NCBI GenBank assembly: GCA_905205065.1 | Contig: CAJLCI010000031.1 | Location: 1 to 27,429, forward strand | Direction of reading: 5' to 3' | Length of the DNA stretch: 27,429 nucleotides | From: an uncultured Eubacteriales bacterium | GTDB taxonomy: Bacteria; Bacillota; Clostridia; Oscillospirales; CAG-272 | Shown here: positions 15,701 to 22,378 of the stretch, one piece after another | Layout: every line of letters starts with the position of its first letter | Position numbering within the stretch: position 1 is the first letter of the stretch | The notes under the pieces: generated by a model | Databases searched by the model: none | What the model was told of the DNA's origin: nothing | Seen by the model: the letters and a program-made list of their open reading frames with translations, nothing else | Position numbers and translations under genes: made by a program

Positions 15701-17365
15701 TTATTTAGGAACGATTAAAGTAGTCAATGATTTTCTCTGACCATCAGTAGGTTCTTTCAGTTTACCATTGTTCAAAAGCGTTTTCAAACAGTGGAGAAGG
15801 AACCACCCATCTGAATAGAACATAAACTGCAGCTCGTATTCCTTAATTTTTTTGAGGTGTGAAGGAACCGATTCCAATACAGCCTCGGCATAAGGCGCTT
15901 TCAGAGCATCAAAATCAGCACGATACTTTTTCTTGATGTGCTCACCGACGGAGAGAAGTTTATCACGAATCTCATCACTTGACAAAACGACAATCTGCCA
16001 TGCAGACTTAAAGTGTCCGTCATAATCTCCGTTGGTCTTGATATAGCCACGCTCTGTAAGCCAAGCGTAATCGTGTTTTGACAGCAAATTATCGTTCTCA
16101 CAGTTAAACTGCATAATAGTTCTTGCATGTTCTTCGAAAATATTTCTTTCTTTTACCGGCGCTCTGTCAGACCACTCCGAATCAATCTGCCACATCATTT
16201 GATGATCGACTGTATTCCACATAGGACCACACCAATTGTTCATATATACATAGTCTTTCGGGAGAATTATTTCATCCGAAACCACAGATGCATGGAAGAT
16301 ATTATGAGCACCATCCGGACGGATTGTAGCCACCTCTTCAAAGGAAATGCTCTCATCCATCATTTTCTCACCGGACAATGCGGCTATATAAGGAATCAGC
16401 GCCCACAGAATGAAATTGCGGTCTGCTTTTGAAGACTTAGTTGAGGAGATCGGTTCATCGGTCTGTCCGCACTGGATATCTGGGTCATCAAGGATTTCGC
16501 AAGAAATCAATTCATCATATAGATCGTTTGCAAACAGCTCGGCAGCACGTTTATACATGTCATCCTGCATCGTAAGCAATTCGGCTGACGGTTCGCTGAT
16601 GATAAAGTTTACTATGTACTTATCCTTCTGAACCTGCAGAAAACCATACTCTTCAAGAAATTCAACTTCAGTTTCCACATACACAGGGGAAACACCCAAG
16701 TCATCCGCAATCTCGTTGATTGTCTTTGCTGTGTTTCGCACACAGTAACAGACATTCTGTGACAGAGCGGAACGGAAAAATTCATCCGGCGACTTTGTAC
16801 CAACTGATCCGTTGACGCCATAGGAGTGAAATTTGATCGGATTAAATTTCAGTTCGCTTGCTTTTCTCATTTTATCCATACCTCGTTTCAATTCTTTTTT
16901 TGCTTCAAACAAGTGCCATTTGACCGTACCGAGAGGAATACCAAGTTCGCTTGCAATATCTGCCTGTTTGTGGTTTTCAAAATAATACGCAATTACAATT
17001 CGCCTTTGCAGCTTTGAAAGATAGGCAATTTCTATCTGGAAGCGATGAAGTAATTCCGCGTTATCATCTTCATCTATTAAGGAGTCGGGGTCTGCTATAA
17101 GCTCCGAAACCTCATCAATCGAAACACCAATCATACTTTTTGCCGCATCACGGTAATAATTGCTGAGCGTGTTATGAGCAACCGTCCAAATAAACTTACC
17201 CATGTCAGCAATATCTTCTTTAGCAAGAAGGGCACGATACGCTCTAAGCACAATTTCCTGTGACAAATCCTCTGCATCGTGAATGCTTTTGCAACGTTTC
17301 AAAGCAAAGCCAAATACGGGTTTCAGATATTCAGTTATGGTATTTTCTATATCTTGTCTTTTCAC
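15701..17365 (-). CDS. Large ECF-type sigma factor with winged-helix-like segment and long C-terminal extension (paralogue A)
   Basis: This 554-aa protein starts with an ECF-type sigma-70 core. Region 2 is at about residues 10-75 (HDAEDLSQEIVLRAYRALL, KFIWTVAHNTLSNYYRD). Region 4 is at about 105-165 (LSKLQRRIVIAYYFENHKQADIASELGIPLGTVKWHLFEAKKELKRGM). A second helix-turn-helix/winged segment follows at about 200-258 (TAKTINEIADDLGVSPVYVETEVEFLEEYGFLQ). The remaining ~290 residues have no domain I recognise; IRPDG and aromatic-rich stretches recur in the paralogue at 20343-22031. It should direct RNA polymerase to a small regulon. No anti-sigma gene or membrane segment is nearby, so the extension is a candidate intrinsic sensor. 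The start is GTG 17365, with AGAGGTG seven bases upstream. Confidence 0.88.
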   Translation of the reverse strand: MKRQDIENTITEYLKPVFGFALKRCKSIHDAEDLSQEIVLRAYRALLAKEDIADMGKFIWTVAHNTLSNYYRDAAKSMIGVSIDEVSELIADPDSLIDEDDNAELLHRFQIEIAYLSKLQRRIVIAYYFENHKQADIASELGIPLGTVKWHLFEAKKELKRGMDKMRKASELKFNPIKFHSYGVNGSVGTKSPDEFFRSALSQNVCYCVRNTAKTINEIADDLGVSPVYVETEVEFLEEYGFLQVQKDKYIVNFIISEPSAELLTMQDDMYKRAAELFANDLYDELISCEILDDPDIQCGQTDEPISSTKSSKADRNFILWALIPYIAALSGEKMMDESISFEEVATIRPDGAHNIFHASVVSDEIILPKDYVYMNNWCGPMWNTVDHQMMWQIDSEWSDRAPVKERNIFEEHARTIMQFNCENDNLLSKHDYAWLTERGYIKTNGDYDGHFKSAWQIVVLSSDEIRDKLLSVGEHIKKKYRADFDALKAPYAEAVLESVPSHLKKIKEYELQFMFYSDGWFLLHCLKTLLNNGKLKEPTDGQRKSLTTLIVPK

Positions 17366-17397
17366 TTGTTTTCACCTCTTGAAAGCTTTCACCCATA

Positions 17398-17425
17398 TAG
17401 ACACGAGAATCTGAAAAAGTTGGGA
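17398..17425 (-). promoter_or_regulatory. Candidate ECF-dependent promoter of sigma paralogue A
   Basis: On the minus strand TCCCAAC (17419-17425), 13 bases and CGTGTCTA (17398-17405) lie 33 bases before the GTG start. The same TCCCAAC-N13-CGxGT arrangement precedes the paralogue at 22081-22110. ECF promoters commonly have an AAC-containing -35 and a CGT/GTC-type -10. A separate A+T-rich TATAAT (about 17437-17442) lies upstream without a good -35. Confidence 0.45.
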
Positions 17426-17535
17426 CTTTTTTATAATTATATCATAACTTTTTGAATTTACTTTTTAACATTGTTATGATAGATTATTTACGACATTTAT
17501 TAACTCTTTAAGCGAGTTTCTTGCTTCATTTGATG

Positions 17536-18082
17536 CTAAATCGAATTTTTCTTGACTGCAAGACAGAAAAATAAGAATCTGACGGCAGATAGAATATCGG
17601 TGATATTTATTGAATTTGCTATAATGAAATTTGCCTGACGAATTGTCTCCGATACAACTTCTTTTGCCCGTTTATTTGCATATATCCACCCGTTCTCCGT
17701 CGAGGAAAGCGAGGGCCGAGATGCATACAATTGAGCATAATAAATAGGTTGTTAGGATATTTTTTCAGCCCGTCGAGTAAAACGTCGTATGCGCCTAAAT
17801 ATGTATCAATCTCTCCGTATTTTTTTCATGCCGTCGGCTTGCTGAACAATTTTCCATGCACCTTCATTTTCTGTTGTGTCTGCAATACCGAACAACAACA
17901 TCTGTGCTGACTTTGAATATAGACGAAAGCGGAACAACATGCAAGATATCGGGCATACCCGTATCATTTTCCCACTTTGACACGGCTTGATACGTTATGC
18001 CGCAGCGCTCTGCAAGTTCTTCCTGCGCGAATCCGTTTTTCTTACGAAATTCTTTAATAATCTGTCCCATTGATGATGTCAC
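17536..18082 (-). pseudogene. Frameshifted XRE-family helix-turn-helix regulator
   Basis: The first 60-odd codons encode an intact HTH (MGQIIKEFRKKNGFAQEELAERCGITYQAVSKWEND), starting at GTG 18082 with GGGAGG six bases upstream. Downstream, homology to the same clostridial XRE plus TPR-like family continues but jumps frames at least three times. FGIADTTENEGAWKIVQQ is reached after a slip at GTTGTTGTT (about 17895). YGEIDTYLGAYDVLLDGLKK follows a slip at a run of seven A (about 17821-17827). ENGWIYANKRAKEVVSETIR follows another near 17715. Relatives are, from memory, about 300-370 aa, so the C-terminus is also missing. Translation would stop after about 72 residues, leaving at most a lone DNA-binding domain. 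Confidence 0.8.
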
Positions 18083-18221
18083 AATAAACCTCCCAAATAT
18101 AATATGTCGGTACCGTGAATCTATTGTAACACATACCGCGGAGAATAAGAATCGACGTAAAAAAGAGTCAAGCTCAACTTTGCGTTAAGCTAATTATATT
18201 ATAAATTTGCGAATTAGTCTA

Positions 18222-18262
18222 TAACAAAAGCCGCCAAGGAATGCAAAAAGTTTTCCCGGCGG
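18222..18262 (-). terminator. Probable terminator of the transglutaminase-like gene
   Basis: On the minus strand a stem CCGCC(G)GGAA/TTCC(TT)GGCGG (18231-18262) is followed by CTTTTGTT. It lies about 100 bases downstream of the stop. The gap 18083-18361 is otherwise A+T-rich, with the start signals of the XRE remnant at its left end. Confidence 0.55.
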
Positions 18263-18361
18263 TAAAAATATATAAAATATATACTTGAATCATTATTTTA
18301 AAAAATGATTCCACGCTGATTACAGCGATGTTATTCTTTTCTTTATTATATCTTCCCAAAA

Positions 18362-19471
18362 TTATATCTTCCAAAACTCAACGTCGTTATATACAAAATT
18401 ATTTTTACGATTTTGAGGAAACTTTTCTATGGGATAATTTTTAGGAGTAAGCTCTATATACCTTGATTCGTCTGTCTGTTTGTCTATACCTTCTTTGGCG
18501 AGTGTTGGACGAGCAAAACGAAAACAGTTCTTCGTCATATAGTTTCTATGAAAATCTTTATCAAAGCCTTGTCCGTTATAATCGGCAGTAGGATTTTCAA
18601 AAATCGGCTCATCTGACAGGAGAAGCTCACGAAGCCGTGGTAGTGAAACATATTCTCCATTCTTGTCCTTTAAGAATAAACGCCAAGTAGGGTCAAGCAT
18701 AATGCGCTTGCCTGACGGCAAAAGGCAATCCACTACCACATGGCAATCCTCATAGGGGTCTTCATAAGGCATACAGGTGATGTGCTGCGCCTTTATTCCG
18801 TTGAGTCGGAGCAAGGACGCCAATATAATTGCAAGACCTCGGCAGTTGGTTTTATTATCGTTGCCTTCACAAAATGTAATCAGTTTTTCTATAGTTCTCC
18901 CGTTTCCCGAACCGCCTGTTCCGTTGTGCCCGAAATGGTCGCAAACAAAATCAAGAAGTTTAAAAGCAAGCTCGTCGCTTGAATTATCAAGTCCGTTTAT
19001 GTACTTTGAATAATCGTATTTCTCTAAGATCGCAGGAACATCGCCGCCGAGAATAAAAGCTACAAAACTACCGTATTCACGACTTCTGTCATACTCAGCG
19101 TATTTCGTTAGGATTTCAAATCTTGTTTCCTCTGTATTTGGAACATATACCTCTGTCGGAATAAATTTATAAGGTGCATCTTCGGGAGTATCGCTAACCC
19201 TCGTATATTTAATGGGAGTTTCTTTGCCATGTTGGGTATAATAGCCCTCAAGATTTCCGTCGGAAAACTTAATATGATAAACCATACGATAATATTCATC
19301 GTTGATTTCATAGCAAAGATAGCCGTCCTTCTCGTAAACACAGTTCGGCTCAAAATTGTAACAGCCGCTTGATGTTGAGGACATTTTCATTCTGAGGGGC
19401 ATTTCATCAAAGATGTTGATGGTTTCGCCCATATCTTCTTTATACCACTTTCCAATTAAACGCTTGTCCAT
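18362..19471 (-). CDS. Cytoplasmic transglutaminase-like (papain-fold) domain protein
   Basis: A 369-aa protein from ATG 19471, with GGAG eight bases upstream; the frame stays open to TTG 19489. The core at about residues 170-290 shows the transglutaminase-like triad: Cys210 in NKTNCRGLAIILASLLRLNG, His244 in DCHVVVD and Asp260 in IMLDPTW. Such domains act as proteases, peptide N-glycanases or amide-transfer enzymes. The N-terminal ~100 residues (IGKWYKEDMGETINIFDE, then alternating aromatic/polar strands) look like a small beta domain. There is no signal peptide. Substrate and partners are unknown. Upstream are small ORFs and a decayed gene; downstream is a terminator and the XRE remnant. 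Confidence 0.8.
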   Translation of the reverse strand: MDKRLIGKWYKEDMGETINIFDEMPLRMKMSSTSSGCYNFEPNCVYEKDGYLCYEINDEYYRMVYHIKFSDGNLEGYYTQHGKETPIKYTRVSDTPEDAPYKFIPTEVYVPNTEETRFEILTKYAEYDRSREYGSFVAFILGGDVPAILEKYDYSKYINGLDNSSDELAFKLLDFVCDHFGHNGTGGSGNGRTIEKLITFCEGNDNKTNCRGLAIILASLLRLNGIKAQHITCMPYEDPYEDCHVVVDCLLPSGKRIMLDPTWRLFLKDKNGEYVSLPRLRELLLSDEPIFENPTADYNGQGFDKDFHRNYMTKNCFRFARPTLAKEGIDKQTDESRYIELTPKNYPIEKFPQNRKNNFVYNDVEFWKI

Positions 19472-19628
19472 AAATTTTTCTCCAATCAATAATAGCCCAA
19501 AACAATTTTATATAAAAACTTGTAAATATTATAGCATAAAAATGTCAAATAATCTATGGTTTCACCAAAAAAAATCAGAACAATGCAAAATCTCTCGGTG
19601 AAATATTCTTAAAACAATCCCCAACCCC

Positions 19629-19792
19629 TCAATTAAGCGCCAAGTCCGCATATCCAAGCGGAACATTGTAAATCAGATAGTCAAGTACTGATCGATGATA
19701 TATTGTATCAGCGACCTCATTTTCAACGGCGATGGTATCAATGGAAATCATAGTTCGTAATTGAACTTAAATTCTAAGCAAGCGGTGTTCAT
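19629..19792 (-). pseudogene. Decayed small protein gene (resembles the DUF6061-type family)
   Basis: The minus-strand frame MNTACLEFKFN (from ATG 19792) is broken after about 13 codons. It resumes in another frame as MISIDTIAVENEVADTIY, then HRSVLDYLIYNVPLGYADLALN and a stop at 19629. Together these resemble a small clostridial protein with the pattern 'LEFKFNDGTxxxID-IAVENE-A---RSELDYLIYN-PL-YADLVL', which I recall as DUF6061. One frameshift in the FNDG region separates the halves, and the C-terminus stops early. Confidence 0.45.
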
Positions 19793-19845
19793 GTTAAATT
19801 TATAAGATAAAAGTCGCTTTCATCAATATCTTGTTTGATGATTTT

Positions 19846-19923
19846 TCAGGACTTTTTATTGGCAGAAGCTTCTAATACGGAGCCATTGCACTTTTGTGGA
19901 TGAATAAACTTTGAATCTTTCAT
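19846..19923 (-). CDS. Possible 25-residue peptide
   Basis: ATG 19923 is preceded by AGAGG with a six-base spacer and opens a 25-codon frame beginning MKDSKFIHPQKCNGSVLEAS and ending in lysine-lysine-serine. It is hydrophilic with one cysteine and no signal peptide. It sits between the hairpin at 19954-19988 and the decayed gene at 19629-19792. It has no match I recognise. It may be a real small protein or the remnant of a gene start. Confidence 0.25.
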   Translation of the reverse strand: MKDSKFIHPQKCNGSVLEASANKKS

Positions 19924-19953
19924 ATAATACCTCTTTTATGCCTTTTTAAATAA

Positions 19954-19988
19954 AATAATCGTCTCTGATAAAATCAAAGACGATTATT
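19954..19988 (-). terminator. Hairpin terminator of the tiny transcription unit
   Basis: A perfect 11-bp stem AATAATCGTCT/AGACGATTATT with a 13-base loop is followed on the minus strand by TTATTT. It lies 57 bases downstream of the 19-codon ORF stop. Confidence 0.6.
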
Positions 19989-20045
19989 CAATCCTGATTA
20001 AAGCATGGAAAGCCGAGTATCAAATATCAAATCATCGAATGCCGT

Positions 20046-20105
20046 TTATCCGAATTGAGCGGCGAACAAAACGTCGCTTGATTTTATCAGTATTAAGCTT
20101 ATCAT
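20046..20105 (-). CDS. 19-residue peptide ORF with complete expression signals
   Basis: ATG 20105 is preceded by GAGGTG with a six-base spacer and encodes MISLILIKSSDVLFAAQFG, then TAA. The first half is hydrophobic (ISLILI) and the second mixed. A perfect sigma-A promoter lies upstream (20140-20168) and a hairpin follows (19954-19988), so the unit is self-contained. It could be a leader peptide, a signalling or toxin-type peptide, or the preserved start of a lost gene. I recognise no family. Confidence 0.4.
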   Translation of the reverse strand: MISLILIKSSDVLFAAQFG

Positions 20106-20139
20106 TTTGTTCACCTCGATTTCATTAAATATTATCAGA

Positions 20140-20168
20140 ATTATACCGCGTTTTAAACATTTTGTCAA
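20140..20168 (-). promoter_or_regulatory. Consensus sigma-A promoter of the 19-residue ORF unit
   Basis: TTGACA (20163-20168), 17 bases and TATAAT (20140-20145) on the minus strand. The expected start is near 20133, about 28 bases ahead of the ATG. Confidence 0.85.
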
Positions 20169-20288
20169 TAGTCTTACAGACAGCTTTACAATGCTCGGCT
20201 TCTCGGATAATCAAGAAAAATAATTCTTACTCTCCTTATTTCATTCCCCAAACTTCTTTATCTTCTTCTCTTTATCTTCTTCGCTTTA

Positions 20289-20319
20289 GAAAAAGACAGC
20301 GGCATATCATTTACGCTGC
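20289..20319 (-). terminator. Terminator of sigma paralogue B
   Basis: On the minus strand a 7-bp stem GGCAGCG/CGCTGTC with a 12-base loop is followed directly by TTTTTC. It starts 24 bases after the stop codon. Confidence 0.75.
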
Positions 20320-20342
20320 CATTCTCATACTGTAATATAGGC

Positions 20343-22031
20343 CTACATTTCAGAAACAAATAAACTGAGCCATTCCCTGTTGTTCTCATCAGGCTTCGAA
20401 AGAACTCCGCGCTTAATTCCTTCATACAGAGAGCAAGTCACAAAAATTCCAAGATGATTCGAGAGAAAATTCCCCATCTGCTCATGAAGGTGCTTGGGTA
20501 CGGTACTTTCATATTCGCCGAGTATCAGCTGATAAGCTCTGACAAAATAATTTTTTACTTTGCCATACAACTCATAAGACAATCTTTTGATTTTCTCTAA
20601 AGAAAGACGATCCGTGAAGTAATAGTTTTGCCGGAATTCCGCTGCGTCTTTGATGAACAGCTTTTTTGATACGGCAATACTGAAAAGATATTTTTGATCA
20701 TCATCTAAGCTGTCAATTGAAATATTCCCTTTTATAATGTCACGGCAGAGCGTAAATACTTCATCCGGAATCTCAAACAACACATTACTGTCAAGCCCGC
20801 TCCAATAATGGAAAAATCCCTGTGCACACTCTTTCATTTTTTGAACCGGACCGTCGAAAGGAACATACTCGCTCCAATCGGAAGTACTATTATCAATATC
20901 TGAAAACCAGCCGTCGTTATATCCGAGTGCGATCCATTTGCCTCCGTTCGGACGTATAGGCATATCCTGATAAGTAATTATATTACATTCGTCATATTTA
21001 TATTTTGACAACATGATATCTGTAAAAATATGAATATAAACCCAGAGCAAACGCTCCCAGGAAAAATTCGCCGTGTTGTATTCTCCTCCGCTCAAAAGTA
21101 TCCTGTGATTGTCAAGAAAACCTATCAGCTCATTAAAATAACCGGGAAAGCATGCGCCGTACAGATCGTGCGCTATTTTTGTGTTGTCTCCCGGAAGTAT
21201 CACGAAGCCGGTCTGATATTTGCCTCCGGAAACCTCTTTCATCAATTGATTCTCAACAAGAGAGAAAACCTCATCCTCAATGTATGCCGCCGGCGTCCCA
21301 AGTTCTGCGCACAGCTGCCGTACGGACATCGGCTCTCTGTATGCGGCAAGCAGAATATTCTGAGGAAGCTTTCGCTTTGCAAGGCTCATGGGCTCGTTGT
21401 CGGCTCCGGCAAGCCCATGACAAGAAATAGACAGACTCTCCGGATTAAAGCTTTTTTCTCCGTATTCACGCATAGTAATTATACCTTCTTTCATTAATTT
21501 CCGCGCTTCATGAAGCCACCATTTTACTGTACCGGTACTCATTTTAAGAACGCACGCGATCTCATCACAGCTTTTATTATCGAAATAATAAAGTACTACT
21601 GATTTTCGATAGTTTTCCGAAAGCAAAGCAATTTCGCGTCGCAGAATATTAGTCTGTTCTTTCAGAATATATTCACTGTCTGGGCTATCAGAAAAAACAT
21701 AGGACTCATCAAAACAGACGGCAGTTCTGCGCTTTTTTGAACGCAGCCACTTACAGAACATATGATTAGAAACGCTCCAGACAAAAGCGTTCAGATTTTC
21801 TATTTTCTTACCGCTTTGAATGGTTTTAATAACCTCTATTGAAATTTCGGATGCAAGATCCTCTGCATCCTCACGGCTTCTCATTTTGCAGCGACAAAAG
21901 CCAAATACCTTTGAAAGGTAATTCTTTTCATATTGTTCAATAATATCCCGTACATTTTGCTCAACAATATTCCGACCGTTTCGTTCAACGATATCCAGGT
22001 TATTTTGTTTAACAATATTTCGGTAATTCAA
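20343..22031 (-). CDS. Large ECF-type sigma factor with winged-helix-like segment and long C-terminal extension (paralogue B)
   Basis: A 562-aa relative of the protein at 15701-17365, with the same order of parts. Region 2 is at about residues 38-102 (REDAEDLASEISIEVIKTI, NAFVWSVSNHMFCKWLRSKKRR). Region 4 is at about 125-185 (LSENYRKSVVLYYFDNKSCDEIACVLKMSTGTVKWWLHEARKLM). A shared linker follows (K-S-FNPESL versus LKFNPIKF). The winged-helix-like segment is at about 222-280 (EPMSVRQLCAELGTPAAYIEDEVFSLVENQLM), then about 280 residues of unknown fold with the shared IRPNG motif. Similarity is clear but distant, so this is not a recent duplication. Residues 5-36 are four 8-residue repeats that the paralogue lacks. 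The start is TTG 22031 (GGGG eight bases upstream); other starts are possible. Confidence 0.86.
   Translation of the reverse strand: MNYRNIVKQNNLDIVERNGRNIVEQNVRDIIEQYEKNYLSKVFGFCRCKMRSREDAEDLASEISIEVIKTIQSGKKIENLNAFVWSVSNHMFCKWLRSKKRRTAVCFDESYVFSDSPDSEYILKEQTNILRREIALLSENYRKSVVLYYFDNKSCDEIACVLKMSTGTVKWWLHEARKLMKEGIITMREYGEKSFNPESLSISCHGLAGADNEPMSLAKRKLPQNILLAAYREPMSVRQLCAELGTPAAYIEDEVFSLVENQLMKEVSGGKYQTGFVILPGDNTKIAHDLYGACFPGYFNELIGFLDNHRILLSGGEYNTANFSWERLLWVYIHIFTDIMLSKYKYDECNIITYQDMPIRPNGGKWIALGYNDGWFSDIDNSTSDWSEYVPFDGPVQKMKECAQGFFHYWSGLDSNVLFEIPDEVFTLCRDIIKGNISIDSLDDDQKYLFSIAVSKKLFIKDAAEFRQNYYFTDRLSLEKIKRLSYELYGKVKNYFVRAYQLILGEYESTVPKHLHEQMGNFLSNHLGIFVTCSLYEGIKRGVLSKPDENNREWLSLFVSEM
21924..22019 (-). 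repeat. Four in-frame 24-bp repeats at the start of sigma paralogue B
   Basis: Four 24-bp units encode NIVKQNNL, DIVERNGR, NIVEQNVR and DIIEQYEK, with consensus (N/D)I(V/I)EQNxR. The last unit runs into the region 2 helix (NYLSKVFGF), which is conserved with paralogue A. The first three units look like an N-terminal expansion that could form a short amphipathic helix or coiled coil. Confidence 0.85.
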
Positions 22032-22080
22032 TAGCTTTGCCCCGCTTTCGTTTATCTTTTGAAAACATGCTTCTGTCTAT

Positions 22081-22110
22081 TAAGTACCCGAAGAAAGGAT
22101 TCGGTTGGGA
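22081..22110 (-). promoter_or_regulatory. Candidate ECF-dependent promoter of sigma paralogue B
   Basis: On the minus strand TCCCAAC (22104-22110), 13 bases and CGGGTACT (22083-22090) lie about 50 bases before the TTG start. Spacing and both boxes match the element upstream of paralogue A. No clear sigma-A promoter is seen in the 347-bp gap (22032-22378). That gap otherwise holds the kdgK terminator and the palindromic TAATTTAATTCAATTA stretch. Confidence 0.45.
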
Positions 22111-22244
22111 AATATTTTTAAAATGACTTATGCCGCGCTAATTTAATTCAATTAGAAGAAGGGTCCAGTCATAAGACATTCGGCTGAAGATCAAAGCGCT
22201 GCGGGCATAACAATCTTATTTATTTTTCGTCAGCCCGAAGAAAC

Positions 22245-22279
22245 AAAATCAGTCTCTGCCGCTGACAGAGACTGATTTT
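22245..22279. terminator. Bidirectional terminator after kdgK
   Basis: A perfect 14-bp stem AAAATCAGTCTCTG/CAGAGACTGATTTT with a 7-base loop is flanked by T-tracts in both directions (TTTTGTTTCTT on the minus strand, TTTTTTG on the plus strand). It lies about 100 bases downstream of the kdgK stop. Confidence 0.85.
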
Positions 22280-22378
22280 TTGACGCGGCCGCATGAACTT
22301 TTTGACCGCATAATTCTAAAGGTTTGTACAGTCGAATAACCTCCGCGGCAAAGTCTGCCCGGCGCGGAAAAACAAAGG

